The position numbers and the translations under genes were made by a program. Of a stretch of DNA of 64,000 nt, positions 27,901 through 37,197 are shown piece after piece. This DNA comes from Oceanicella sp. SM1341 (GTDB lineage: Bacteria > Pseudomonadota > Alphaproteobacteria > Rhodobacterales > Rhodobacteraceae). Numbering within the stretch: the stretch's first letter is position 1; every line of letters begins with the position of its first letter. The notes under the pieces are model-generated. The model was not told where the DNA came from, did not search any database, and saw only the letters and a program-made list of their open reading frames with translations. The stretch is from NCBI RefSeq assembly GCF_003448965.1, contig NZ_QRGC01000006.1, forward strand, positions 124,001 to 188,000, given 5' to 3'.

Positions 27901-30900
27901 ATGCGCAGCTTCAGGAAGATCCTGGTCGCCAACCGGGGCGAGATCGCCATCCGCGTGATGCGGGCAGCCAACGAGCTCGGCAAGCGGACCGTCGCGGTCT
28001 ACGCGGAAGAGGACAAGCTGGGCCTGCACCGCTTCAAGGCCGACGAGGCCTACCGCATCGGCGAGGGGCTGGGGCCGGTTGCGGCCTATCTCTCCATCCC
28101 CGAGATCATCCGCGTGGCGCGCATGTCGGGCGCCGACGCGATCCACCCCGGCTATGGCCTGCTCTCGGAGAACCCCGAGTTCGTGGACGCCTGCGAGGCT
28201 GCCGGCATCGCCTTCATCGGCCCGAAGGCCGAGACCATGCGCATGCTGGGCGACAAGGCCTCGGCCCGCCGCGCGGCGGTGGAGGCCGGCGTGCCGGTGA
28301 TCCCCGCCACAGAGGTGCTGCCCGACGACATGGCCGAGGTGCGCCGCATGGCCGACGAGGTGGGCTACCCGTTCATGCTCAAGGCGAGCTGGGGCGGCGG
28401 CGGGCGCGGCATGCGCCCGATCATGGGCCCGGACGAGCTGGAGGAGAAGGTGCTCGCCGGCCGGCGCGAGGCCGAGGCCGCCTTCGGCAACGGCGAGGGC
28501 TACCTCGAGAAGATGATCCGCCGCGCCCGCCACGTGGAGGTGCAGATCCTCGGCGACCAGCACGGCGACATCTACCATCTCTACGAGCGGGACTGCTCGG
28601 TGCAGCGGCGCAACCAGAAGGTGGTGGAGCGCGCGCCGGCCCCCTACCTCACGCCCGAGCAGCGCGAGGAGATCTGCGGGCTGGGCCTGAAGATCGCCCG
28701 CCACGCCGATTACCAGTGTGCCGGCACGGTCGAGTTCCTGATGGACATGGACACGGGCGCCTTCTACTTCATCGAGGTGAACCCGCGCGTGCAGGTGGAG
28801 CACACGGTGACCGAGGAGGTGACCGGCATCGACATCGTGCGCGCCCAGATCCTCGTCACCGAGGGCCGCACCCTGGCCGAGGCCACCGGTGTCACCCGGC
28901 AGGAAGACGTGGTGCTGCGCGGCCATGCCCTGCAGTGCCGCATCACCACCGAGGACCCGCGCAACAATTTCATCCCCGATTACGGCCGCATCACCGCCTA
29001 TCGCGGCGCCACCGGCTTCGGCATCCGGCTCGACGGCGGCACGGCCTATTCCGGCGCGGTGATCACCCGCTACTACGACAGTCTGCTGGAGAAGGTCACC
29101 GCCTGGGCCCCGACGCCCGAGGGCGCCATCGCCCGCATGGACCGCGCCCTGCGCGAGTTCCGCATCCGCGGCGTCTCCACCAACATCGCCTTCGTGGAGA
29201 ACCTGCTCAAGCACCCGAAATTCCTGGATTATTCCTACCACACCAAGTTCATCGACGAGACACCGGAGCTCTTCGAGTTTTCCACGCGCCAGGACCGGGC
29301 GACCAAGATCCTCACCTTCATCGGCGACATCACGGTGAACGGAAACCCCGAGGTGGCCGGCCTGCCGAAGCCCCCGGCCGACATCCGCGTGCCCAAGCCC
29401 CCCGCATTGCGCACCGACATCACCCCCCGCGGCGCGCGCACCCTGCTGCAGGAGGCGGGCCCCAGGGCGGTGGCGGACTGGATGCTGCGCGAGCAGAAGC
29501 TGCTCATCACCGACACCACCATGCGCGACGGCCACCAGAGCCTGCTCGCCACCCGCATGCGCTCCATCGACATGCTCAACGTGGCGGAGGCCTATTCCCA
29601 CAACCTCCCCCAGCTCTTCTCCATGGAGTGCTGGGGCGGTGCCACCTTCGATGTCGCCTACCGCTTCCTGCAGGAATGCCCCTGGCAGCGGCTGCGCGAC
29701 CTCGACCAGAAGATGCCCAACCTGCTCAAGCAGATGCTGCTGCGCGCCTCCAACGGCGTGGGCTACACCAACTACCCCGACAACGTGGTGCAGGCCTTCA
29801 TCGCCCGCGCCGCGAAGAGCGGGGTGGACGTGTTCCGCGTGTTCGACCCGCTGAACTGGGTGGAGAACATGCGCGTGGCCATGGACGCGGTGCTGGAGAG
29901 CGGCAAGATCCTCGAGGCCACCTTCTGCTACACCGGCGACATCAACGACCCCTCGCGGCCGAAATACTCGCTCGACTATTACGTGAAGCTCGCGCGCGAG
30001 CTGGAGGCCGCCGGTGCCCATGTGCTGGGCGTGAAGGACATGGCCGGGCTGATGAAACCCGCGGCGGCGAAGCGGCTCATCACCGCGCTGAAGCAGGAAG
30101 TCTCCATCCCGATCCATTTCCACACCCATGACACCTCGGGCATCGCGGCGGCGACCATCCTCGCCGCCGCCGATGCCGGGGTCGACGCGGTGGACGCGGC
30201 GATGGACAGTTTCTCCGGCCTCACCTCGCAGCCCTGCCTGGGCTCCATCGTCGAGGCGCTGCGCGGAGAGGCGCGCGACACCGGGCTCGACATCGAGGCG
30301 GTGCGCGAGATCTCCGACTACTGGGAGGCCACGCGCCGGCTCTACACCGCCTTCGAGTCCGACATGAAATCCGGCGCCTCGGAGGTCTATCTCCACGAGA
30401 TGCCCGGCGGCCAGTTCACCAACCTCAAGGCCCAGGCCCGCTCCATGGGCCTCGCCGAGCGCTGGCACGAGGTGGCCAAGACCTACTCGGACGTGAACAA
30501 GATGTTCGGCGACATCATCAAGGTGACCCCCACCTCCAAGGTGGTGGGCGACATGGCGCTGTCGATGGTCTCCGCCGGGCTCACCCGCGCCGATGTGGAG
30601 AACCCGGACAAGGACGTGGCCTTCCCGGATTCGGTCGTCGGGCTGATGCGCGGCGAGATGGGCCAGCCGGTGGGCGGCTTCCCCGAGGGCATCCAGAAGA
30701 AGGTGCTCAAGGGCGAGGCCCCGATGACCGAGCGCCCCGGCGCCACCCTGCCCCCGGTCGACATCGAGGCCGAGCGGGCGAAGGTGGCCGCCGAGCTCGA
30801 CATGAAGATCGACGACGAGGACCTCTGCGGTTACCTCATGTATCCCAAGGTGTTCACCGACTACATGAAGCGCCATGCCGATTACGGCCCGGTGCGCACG

Positions 30901-31344
30901 CTGCCCTCGCCGGTGTTCTTCTACGGCATGGAGCCGGGCGACGAGGTGGAGGCCGAGATCGACCCCGGCAAGCGCCTCGTCATCCGCCTGCAGGCGGTGT
31001 CGGACACCGACGACAAGGGCGAGGTGCGGGTGTTCTTCGAGCTCAACGGCCAGCCCCGCGTGGTGCGGGTGCCCGACCGCAAGGTGCAGGCCTCCACCAT
31101 GCGCCGGCCGAAGGCCGAGCCGGGCAATGCCTCGCATGTGGCGGCCCCGATGCCGGGGGTGATTTCCTCGGTCACGGTAAGCCCGGGGCAGGAGGTGAAG
31201 CCGGGCGACATGCTGCTCACGATCGAGGCGATGAAGATGGAGACCGCCCTGCACGCCGAGACGGGGGGCAAGGTGAAGGCCATCCACGCCCCGGCCGGCT
31301 CCGCCGTCGACGCGAAGGACCTGCTCGTCGAATTCGAGGCCTGA
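27901..31344 (+). CDS. pyc: Pyruvate carboxylase
   Basis: 1147-residue single-chain enzyme that carboxylates pyruvate to oxaloacetate with ATP and bicarbonate, replenishing the TCA cycle. Domains in order: biotin carboxylase (residues 1 to about 450, starting KILVANRGEIAIRVMRAANE, with the Gly-rich WGGGGRGM and FIEVNPRVQVEHT), carboxyltransferase (HMGL-like, from about 535, DTTMRDGHQSLLATRM with metal-binding FHTHDTSG), PYC_OADA tetramerisation region, and biotinyl domain with the lysine in AMKM near residue 1110. Length is normal. The ATG at 27901 is the first Met of the conserved sequence, with AGGAAG just upstream. Monocistronic. Confidence 0.98.
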   Translation: MRSFRKILVANRGEIAIRVMRAANELGKRTVAVYAEEDKLGLHRFKADEAYRIGEGLGPVAAYLSIPEIIRVARMSGADAIHPGYGLLSENPEFVDACEAAGIAFIGPKAETMRMLGDKASARRAAVEAGVPVIPATEVLPDDMAEVRRMADEVGYPFMLKASWGGGGRGMRPIMGPDELEEKVLAGRREAEAAFGNGEGYLEKMIRRARHVEVQILGDQHGDIYHLYERDCSVQRRNQKVVERAPAPYLTPEQREEICGLGLKIARHADYQCAGTVEFLMDMDTGAFYFIEVNPRVQVEHTVTEEVTGIDIVRAQILVTEGRTLAEATGVTRQEDVVLRGHALQCRITTEDPRNNFIPDYGRITAYRGATGFGIRLDGGTAYSGAVITRYYDSLLEKVTAWAPTPEGAIARMDRALREFRIRGVSTNIAFVENLLKHPKFLDYSYHTKFIDETPELFEFSTRQDRATKILTFIGDITVNGNPEVAGLPKPPADIRVPKPPALRTDITPRGARTLLQEAGPRAVADWMLREQKLLITDTTMRDGHQSLLATRMRSIDMLNVAEAYSHNLPQLFSMECWGGATFDVAYRFLQECPWQRLRDLDQKMPNLLKQMLLRASNGVGYTNYPDNVVQAFIARAAKSGVDVFRVFDPLNWVENMRVAMDAVLESGKILEATFCYTGDINDPSRPKYSLDYYVKLARELEAAGAHVLGVKDMAGLMKPAAAKRLITALKQEVSIPIHFHTHDTSGIAAATILAAADAGVDAVDAAMDSFSGLTSQPCLGSIVEALRGEARDTGLDIEAVREISDYWEATRRLYTAFESDMKSGASEVYLHEMPGGQFTNLKAQARSMGLAERWHEVAKTYSDVNKMFGDIIKVTPTSKVVGDMALSMVSAGLTRADVENPDKDVAFPDSVVGLMRGEMGQPVGGFPEGIQKKVLKGEAPMTERPGATLPPVDIEAERAKVAAELDMKIDDEDLCGYLMYPKVFTDYMKRHADYGPVRTLPSPVFFYGMEPGDEVEAEIDPGKRLVIRLQAVSDTDDKGEVRVFFELNGQPRVVRVPDRKVQASTMRRPKAEPGNASHVAAPMPGVISSVTVSPGQEVKPGDMLLTIEAMKMETALHAETGGKVKAIHAPAGSAVDAKDLLVEFEA

Positions 31345-31396
31345 GCCTCAGGGCCGACGCTCCCGGCCCCATGCCTTCCGCCCGGGCGACCAGCCC

Positions 31397-31528
31397 GGGC
31401 CGCGCCCGACCCTCCCCCCGGGAGGGCGCGATGGCGATGCTCTGAGCCGCACAGCCGTCGTCCGGGGCTTTTACGATAAACCGCTCCCCACAAGCGTGAT
31501 TGCACCCACCCAGGGTCGGGCGCGGCCC
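31397..31528 (+). repeat. MITE-like element, copy 1 (132 bp, 17-bp terminal inverted repeats)
   Basis: Ends are perfect inverted repeats GGGCCGCGCCCGACCCT (31397-31413) and its complement (31512-31528). Inside is a short stem (CCCTCCC-CCC-GGGAGGG) and a non-palindromic core. Homology with copy 2 continues a further 23 bp to the left, from 31374, where a CCCGGGC-GACCA-GCCCGGG hairpin sits. Located 53 nt after pyc. No open frame of note inside. Confidence 0.8.
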
Positions 31529-31652
31529 TCCGTTCCTGGCAGCGGCGTGGCAGGGGGCGGAGGATGTCGTTGTTTCGGCGGCCCGGCGTCTGCGCTGCAA
31601 GGTCCGAACAGACAGTCGCCTCCCGCCACCCTTCCGCCCGGGCGACCAGCCC

Positions 31653-31783
31653 GGGCCGCGCCCGACCCTCCCCGCGGGAGGGCGCGATGGCGATGCCGCT
31701 TACCGCTCAGCCCGCGTCCGGGGCTTCACGATAAACCGCCCCCCACGGGCGGAGCCGCGCCCACCCAGGGTCGGGCGCGGCCC
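31653..31783 (+). repeat. MITE-like element, copy 2 (131 bp)
   Basis: Same orientation as copy 1, 256 bp downstream, with identical 17-bp ends (31653-31669 and 31767-31783) and a similar core. The 124 bp between the copies are unlike the element. Together the copies fill most of the 468-bp gene-free gap between pyc and the lysE-like gene. Confidence 0.8.
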
Positions 31784-31812
31784 TCTGCGCGGGGCTCGGG
31801 CGGTGCGGCTCT

Positions 31813-32442
31813 TCAGGCCGCGCGGCGGGTGAAGGCGGCCGCCACTCCGGCGGCGATGAGCATCCCCGCGGCGCCGCGGGTGGCGCCGCGCAGCACCGCG
31901 GGGCGGCGAATCAGGTCGCGCGCCCGGTTGGCCAGCGCCGCGTAGGCCCAGCTGTTGAGCATGCCGAGCACGGCGAAGGTGACCACCAGAACCGCCGCCT
32001 GCGGCACGAAGGGCGCGTCGTGCCGGATGAACTGCGGCACGAAGGCGACGAAGAACAGGATGCCCTTGGGGTTGAACAGCGTCACCAGCGCCGCGTCGCG
32101 GAACATCACCCACCGCCGCGCCGGCGCCACCGCGACGCTCAGCGCCCCCTCCGGCGGATGCCGCCACATCTTCACGCCGAGCCAGACGAGATAGGCCGCG
32201 CCGGCGAGCTTCATCACCTCGAAGGCCGTGGCCGAGGCCGCCAGCAGCGTGCCGACCCCCAGCAACGACAGCGTGCCGGCGCAGAGATCGCCCAGCCCCA
32301 CGCCGAGCACGCTCGGCAGCGCGGTGCGCCGGCCATGCGCGAGCGACTGCGAGATGACGGTGAGCACCGTCGGCCCCGGCAGCAGCAGCAGCAGGATGCT
32401 CGCGCCCACGAAGGCGAGGAAGGTTCCCGACTCGACCGGCAT
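31813..32442 (-). CDS. LysE-family amino acid exporter
   Basis: 209-residue inner-membrane exporter of the LysE/RhtB family. The N-terminal FLAFVGASILLLLLPGPTVL with its P-G-P motif is diagnostic, followed by LGVGLGDLCAGTLSLLGVG and the conserved FNPKGILFFVAFVPQF. About five to six hydrophobic segments are visible. ATG at 32442 has AGGAGA upstream; the longer frame from 32550 is not supported. Substrate (homoserine, threonine or other amino acid) cannot be told. Divergent from the RsmC-like methyltransferase gene. Confidence 0.92.
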   Translation of the reverse strand: MPVESGTFLAFVGASILLLLLPGPTVLTVISQSLAHGRRTALPSVLGVGLGDLCAGTLSLLGVGTLLAASATAFEVMKLAGAAYLVWLGVKMWRHPPEGALSVAVAPARRWVMFRDAALVTLFNPKGILFFVAFVPQFIRHDAPFVPQAAVLVVTFAVLGMLNSWAYAALANRARDLIRRPAVLRGATRGAAGMLIAAGVAAAFTRRAA

Positions 32443-32562
32443 GTGTTCTCCTGTGCCGCAAGGGTTTCGATACGCCCGGCCGGGTATTCCCGGCGGGGCT
32501 TCGGGGCAGGGATTCGTGGCGGGGGCCGCTCCGGGCACTGGTCGCGGCACGAATGTGACTGT

Positions 32563-33591
32563 ATGAGCAATTCCATGACCGATCTAGACCGACTGGTGCT
32601 TCCCGTGGCCGATGGCACGGTGGCCCTGCCCGATGGCCCGATGCTGTTCCTCAACGCCCGCTCCGGGCCGGGCCTCGCCGCGCTGGGGCCCGAGCGCCTG
32701 CGCTGCGAGCAGGGCTTCCGCCCCGAACATGACGCGCTCGCCGGCGTGAGCGTGGCGCCGCGGGTGGAGGGGGGCGATTTCGCCTCCGCCGCCGTGCTGG
32801 TGACCCGCAACCGCGCCGAGACGCTCGGCCTCGTCGCCCGCGCGCTGGGCGCGCTGCCCGAGGGCGGGCTGCTCATCGTCTCCGGCGCCAAGACCGACGG
32901 GGTGGACAGCATCCTCTCGCGGGTGAAATCCGCCCTGCCGGTGGAGGGCGGGCTCTCCAAGGGCCACGGCCGCACCTTCTGGCTCACCCGCCCGGCCGAC
33001 CTGCCCGAGGCGGTCTCCGCCTGGGCCGCGGAAGCCGCGCCGCGCCGCAACGGCGGTGATTTCCTCACCGCGCCGGGCATGTTCAGCCATGACCACCCCG
33101 ACGCCGGCTCGGAGCTGCTTGCCGCCACGCTGGCCGAGCAGAAGAAGGGGCTGAAGGGCCGGGTGGCCGACCTCGGCGCCGGCTATGGCTGGCTCTCGGC
33201 CGCGGTGCTCGCCGCCCATCCGGACATCCGCTCCCTCGCGCTCTACGAGGCCGACCACGCGGCGCTGGAAGCCGCGCGCACCAACGTGACCGACCCGCGC
33301 GCCAGCTTCCACTGGGCCGATGCCACCGGGCTGGGCAAGCGCGACGGGCCCTTCGATGTCGTGATCACGAACCCGCCGTTCCACACCGGCCGCGCGGCCG
33401 AGCCGGCGCTGGGCCAGGCCTTCATCGCCGCCGCGGCGCGGGTGCTCACCCCCGGCGGGCGGCTGTGGCTGGTGGCGAACCGGCAGCTCCCCTACGAGGC
33501 AGCGCTCGACCAGGTGTTCGTGGAGCGCGAGACCGTGGCCAACGCCGGCGGCTTCAAGGTGATGACCGGATTCCGCCCGAGGAAGCGATGA
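32563..33591 (+). CDS. RsmC/RsmD-like 16S rRNA guanine-N2 methyltransferase
   Basis: 342-residue SAM-dependent methyltransferase of the RsmC type: a degenerate N-terminal methyltransferase-like half and a catalytic C-terminal half with VADLGAGYGWLSAAVL (SAM motif I) and VVITNPPFHTG (the NPP[FY] motif used for exocyclic-amine methylation). RsmC methylates G1207 of 16S rRNA in E. coli; the same role here is inferred. The ATG at 32563 is used, but an in-frame ATG at 32575 is equally plausible as neither has a strong ribosome-binding site. Its stop overlaps the MFS gene start by 4 nt. Confidence 0.85.
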   Translation: MSNSMTDLDRLVLPVADGTVALPDGPMLFLNARSGPGLAALGPERLRCEQGFRPEHDALAGVSVAPRVEGGDFASAAVLVTRNRAETLGLVARALGALPEGGLLIVSGAKTDGVDSILSRVKSALPVEGGLSKGHGRTFWLTRPADLPEAVSAWAAEAAPRRNGGDFLTAPGMFSHDHPDAGSELLAATLAEQKKGLKGRVADLGAGYGWLSAAVLAAHPDIRSLALYEADHAALEAARTNVTDPRASFHWADATGLGKRDGPFDVVITNPPFHTGRAAEPALGQAFIAAAARVLTPGGRLWLVANRQLPYEAALDQVFVERETVANAGGFKVMTGFRPRKR

Positions 33592-34748
33592 GCAACCGCC
33601 AGCCCACCTCCTGGCCGCACGTGGCCGCCGGCCTGTTCGCCGGCGTCTGCATCGCGCTGCTGGTGGGCAAGATGTCCGCCTCGGTGCCGCTGCTGCGCGA
33701 GAGCTTCGGCACCGGGCTCACGGCGATGGGCTTCTACATCTCGCTCCTCAGCCTCGCCTTCGCGGTGGGGGGCCTGGGCTTCGGCCTGCTGGTGCGGCGC
33801 ATCGGGGCGCGGCGCGCGGCGGTGGCGGGGCTGGCGCTGGGGGCGATCGGCTCCGGCCTGGGCGCGCTGGCGCCGAACTTCCCGCTGCTGTTCCTCACCC
33901 GGGGCGCCGAGGCGCTGGGCTACTCGCTCACCGTCACCGCCATTCCCTCGCTCATCCAGTCGAAAACCGCCCCGCCGGACCGCTCCTTCGCCATGGCGCT
34001 CTGGGGCACCTGGCTGCCCATCGGGGTGAGCGTGATGCTCGCCGTCGCGGCGGTGGCGATCGGGGTGCTGGGCTGGCGCGGCATCTTCCTCGTGGTCGCG
34101 GCGGCCAATCTCGCCGCCTGCCTGCTCATCGCCCGGCTCTACCACCGCGACCCGCCGCTGGTGGCCGGGCGCGTGCACCTGCGCGGCACCCTGCGGCGCG
34201 ACCCGATCCGCCACGTGGTGGCCTTCGTGTGCTTCTCGGCGCCGAGCCTGGTGGTGATGTCCTTCCTGCCCACCCTGCTGCACGACGATTACGGCGTGAG
34301 CGTGCGCACCGCCAACGCGGTGGTGACCGGGGCGGTGCTGGCCATGGTGCCGGCCACGCTCTCGGCCGGGCTGCTGCTGGGGCGCGGCATGCGGCCGGGC
34401 TACGTGGCGGCGGCAGGGTTCGTGGCCGGCGGGCTGCTGAGCATCCCGCTCTTCGGCGGCTTCCTGCCGCTCTGGGCCGTGGTGGTCTGTGCCGCGGCCT
34501 ACAACCTCGTGGGCGGGCTGGTTGCGGCGGTGATGTGGAGCGCCGTGCCCCGGATGATGCGCGGCATGGACGAGGCGCCGGTGCTCAACGGCCTGCTGTT
34601 CCAGGGCGCGGGCATCGGCCAGCTGATCGGCCCGCCGCTCGCCGGTATCTGCGTGGGCGCGGTGGAGGCCTGGTCTGGCGTGTGGATGTTCATGATCCCC
34701 TTCGCGGCCATCGGCTGCTGGCTGTCGCTGAACTTCGGCCGCCGCTGA
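33588..34748 (+). CDS. MFS transporter
   Basis: 386-residue major facilitator superfamily permease with about twelve hydrophobic segments. The loop after helix 2 reads GFGLLVRRIGARRAAVAGLA, the MFS motif A variant. Its ATGA overlap with the methyltransferase indicates co-translation, although a functional link is not obvious. It resembles cyanate/drug-efflux type (CynX/NarK-like or bicyclomycin-type) permeases only in a general way, and the substrate is unknown. Confidence 0.88.
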   Translation: MSNRQPTSWPHVAAGLFAGVCIALLVGKMSASVPLLRESFGTGLTAMGFYISLLSLAFAVGGLGFGLLVRRIGARRAAVAGLALGAIGSGLGALAPNFPLLFLTRGAEALGYSLTVTAIPSLIQSKTAPPDRSFAMALWGTWLPIGVSVMLAVAAVAIGVLGWRGIFLVVAAANLAACLLIARLYHRDPPLVAGRVHLRGTLRRDPIRHVVAFVCFSAPSLVVMSFLPTLLHDDYGVSVRTANAVVTGAVLAMVPATLSAGLLLGRGMRPGYVAAAGFVAGGLLSIPLFGGFLPLWAVVVCAAAYNLVGGLVAAVMWSAVPRMMRGMDEAPVLNGLLFQGAGIGQLIGPPLAGICVGAVEAWSGVWMFMIPFAAIGCWLSLNFGRR

Positions 34749-34836
34749 GGCCGCGGGGCTGGCGGCGCTGCCGCCGCCGCCCTATCCTGCGCCGCAAGGC
34801 CGGCCCGGACCGGCTGCGACCAGCGGAGGACACCCC

Positions 34837-35280
34837 ATGCAGCCCAACCCCCACGACCCGCGCCAGCGCACCGACCTCACCCCCAACGAGCGCACGGTGC
34901 TGCGCTTCATGGACGAGTGCCTGCACGGCGACAATCTCGAGCTGATCGACGAGCTGGTGGCGGAGGACTACATCCAGCACACGCCGGGCATCGGCCAGGG
35001 CCGCGACGGCATCCGCCGCTACTTCCACGAGGTGGCGAGCAAGCGCCCCGGCCGGCGGGACTGGCGCCCGGTGCATCTCTTCGCCTGCGGGGATTTCGTG
35101 ATCCTGCACAAGCTGCTGCCCACGACGGTGATCGTCGACATCCTGCGCTTCAACGCCGAAGGCAAGCTCGCCGAGCACTGGGACGTGGTGCAGCGCCACC
35201 CGGAGCCGGGCTACGACCCGATGAAACGCTCCGAGGAAGACCTCTCCCGCTTCGCGGCGCTTTTCGCCGCCGGTGCCTGA
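34837..35280 (+). CDS. SnoaL-like (NTF2-fold) protein
   Basis: 147-residue protein of the SnoaL-like polyketide-cyclase/NTF2 fold. The sequence LRFMDECLHGDNLELIDELV followed by EDYIQHTPGIGQGRDGIRRY is the family's typical start, and RFNAEGKLAEHWDVVQ its typical centre. Such small cone-shaped proteins act as hydrolases, isomerases or ligand binders, so no reaction can be assigned. A GCGGAGGA ribosome-binding site precedes the ATG. Monocistronic; its 3' end faces the acyl-CoA synthetase gene with the 48-bp repeat between them. Confidence 0.88.
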   Translation: MQPNPHDPRQRTDLTPNERTVLRFMDECLHGDNLELIDELVAEDYIQHTPGIGQGRDGIRRYFHEVASKRPGRRDWRPVHLFACGDFVILHKLLPTTVIVDILRFNAEGKLAEHWDVVQRHPEPGYDPMKRSEEDLSRFAALFAAGA

Positions 35281-35307
35281 TCCCCGGCCGCGGAGCAGGG
35301 CGGGACA

Positions 35308-35355
35308 GGCGCGCCGGCATGCGTGCCGCATGCCGCTTTCCGGCAGGGCCGGAAA
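35308..35355. repeat. 48-bp double-hairpin repeat, left copy
   Basis: Perfect reverse complement of 38071-38118. It contains two hairpins, GGCATGC-GTGCC-GCATGCC and TTTCCGGC-AGG-GCCGGAAA. It lies 90 nt beyond the stop of the minus-strand acyl-CoA synthetase and 28 nt beyond the stop of the SnoaL-like gene, so it could end transcripts from both sides. Confidence 0.9.
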
Positions 35356-35444
35356 GATGATCCGGTGCCCGGATCATGCGCGCCCCGGCGCTCCGCCCCG
35401 GCGACCGCGCGGGATGTGTGATCACGCCCGGCGGGGGCGTGTGA

Positions 35445-37070
35445 TCACAACTGGCGCGCCTTCTCCCGCAGCGCGAATTTCTGGATCTTGCCGGTCGAGG
35501 TCTTCGGCAGTTCGCCGAACACCACGAAGCGCGGGCACTTGAAGCCGGCGAGCCCGGCGCGGGCATGGGCGATGATCTCCTCCGCCGTCGCCTCGCGGCC
35601 CGGGCGCAGCTCGACGAAGGCGCAGGGCGTCTCGCCCCACTTGTCGTCGGGCTTGGCCACCACGGCGCAGAGCGCCACGGCGGGGTGTTTGAAGATCACC
35701 TCCTCCACTTCTATCGAGGATATGTTCTCGCCGCCGGAGATGATGATGTCCTTCGAGCGGTCCTTGAGCTGCACGTAACCGTCCGGGTGCTTCACCGCGA
35801 GGTCGCCCGACCAGAACCAGCCGTCCTTCAGCGCCTTGTCGGTGGCGGAGGGGTTCTTGAAGTAGCCCTTCATCACCACGTTGCCGCGAAACACCACCTC
35901 GCCGAGGGTGGCGCCGTCGGCCGGAACCGGCGCGCCGGTTTCCATGTCGAACACGTCGAGCCCCTCGAGGGCGGCGTAGCGCACGCCCTGGCGGGATTTC
36001 AGCCGTGCCTGGGCCTCCGGGTCGAGCGCATCCCACTCGCGCTTCCACTCGTTGATCACCGCGGGGCCGTAGACCTCGGTGAGCCCGTAGACATGAGTGA
36101 CGCGGAAGCCCGCCTCGGCCATCGCGGCCAGCACGCTCTCCGGCGGCGGGGCGGCGGCGGTGAGGAATTCCACCTGCTGGGGCACCTCGCGCCGCTCGCC
36201 CTCGCCCGCGCCGAGCAGGGTAGACATGACGATGGGCGCACCACACATATGCGTCACGCCGTGCTCGACGATCGCGTCATACATCGCCCCCGCCCGCACG
36301 GCGCGCAGGCAGACATGGGTGCCAGCCACCGCCGAGAGCGTCCAGGGGAAGCACCATCCGTTGCAGTGAAACATCGGCAGGGTCCAGAGATAGACCGGAT
36401 GCTGGCCCATGCCGGCATGCAGCGCGTTGCCGGTGGCGAGCAGCGTGGCGCCGCGGTGATGGTAGACGACACCCTTCGGGTCGCCCGTGGTACCGGAGGT
36501 GTAGTTGAGCGCGATGGCGTCCCACTCGTCGCGCGGCATGGCCCAGGGGTACTCCGGGTCGCCGCCCTCGAGGAAGGCCTCGTAGCCGGTGCCGCCGAGG
36601 CTGTCGGTGCCCGGGGCGGTGGGGTCGTCGTACTCGATGATCACCGGCGAGACGCTGGCGAGGGCCAGCGCCTCTCGCGCCAGCGGCACCAGCTCGCGGT
36701 CGAGGATCAGCACCTTCGCCTCGGCATGGTCGAGGATGAAGGCGATGCCGGCGGGATCCAGCCGGGTGTTGATGGCGTTGAGCACGGCGTCGCACATCGG
36801 CACGCCGTAATGCGCCTCCAGCATCGGCGGCGTGTTGAACAGCAGGGCCGACACGGTGTCGCCGCGCGCGATGCCGAGCCGGGCCAGAGCCGAGCCCAGC
36901 CGGCGGGCGCGGGCGTAGAAGTCGCGGTAGGTCACCCGCTCGGCGCCATGGATGATGGCGCAATGGTCGGGGAACACATGGGCCGCGCGTTCGAGGAGCG
37001 TGAGTGGTGTCAGGGGCTGGAAATTGGCCGGCGTGCGCGGCAGGTCCGTGTTGTATGCGGCGTTTGTCAT
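35445..37070 (-). CDS. Acyl-CoA synthetase (AMP-forming)
   Basis: 541-residue adenylate-forming enzyme activating a carboxylic acid to its CoA thioester via an acyl-AMP. The P-loop NYTSGTTGDPKG, the GLTEVYGPAV block, the SGDLAVKHPDGYVQLKDRSK motif with its Asp, and the C-terminal STGKIQKFALREKAR with the catalytic Lys are all intact. The ATG at 37070 with GGAGGGAG upstream is preferred over the longer frame. Length and pattern fit the medium-chain / 3-methylmercaptopropionate-type ligases (DmdB-like) common in Rhodobacterales; substrate assignment is uncertain. Divergent from the SDR gene across 127 bp. Confidence 0.92.
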   Translation of the reverse strand: MTNAAYNTDLPRTPANFQPLTPLTLLERAAHVFPDHCAIIHGAERVTYRDFYARARRLGSALARLGIARGDTVSALLFNTPPMLEAHYGVPMCDAVLNAINTRLDPAGIAFILDHAEAKVLILDRELVPLAREALALASVSPVIIEYDDPTAPGTDSLGGTGYEAFLEGGDPEYPWAMPRDEWDAIALNYTSGTTGDPKGVVYHHRGATLLATGNALHAGMGQHPVYLWTLPMFHCNGWCFPWTLSAVAGTHVCLRAVRAGAMYDAIVEHGVTHMCGAPIVMSTLLGAGEGERREVPQQVEFLTAAAPPPESVLAAMAEAGFRVTHVYGLTEVYGPAVINEWKREWDALDPEAQARLKSRQGVRYAALEGLDVFDMETGAPVPADGATLGEVVFRGNVVMKGYFKNPSATDKALKDGWFWSGDLAVKHPDGYVQLKDRSKDIIISGGENISSIEVEEVIFKHPAVALCAVVAKPDDKWGETPCAFVELRPGREATAEEIIAHARAGLAGFKCPRFVVFGELPKTSTGKIQKFALREKARQL

Positions 37071-37197
37071 GGGCTCCCTCCGGTATTCGTTGCCGCCATC
37101 TTGCCCCGGGCACGGACGGGGTAAAGAAAAGATTGCGGTTTGTGTCATCCCGGCGCTTGGCCTAAGGTCGCGCCGGTGGGGATAAGGGGAAATTCAC

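Noticed and set aside
27406-31287. A 1293-codon open frame antisense to pyruvate carboxylase
   Set aside because: It mirrors the codon structure of pyc on the opposite strand, is His/Gly/Val/Arg-rich and has no recognisable motif. Only its last 93 codons (the yrhK-like gene) are protein-like.
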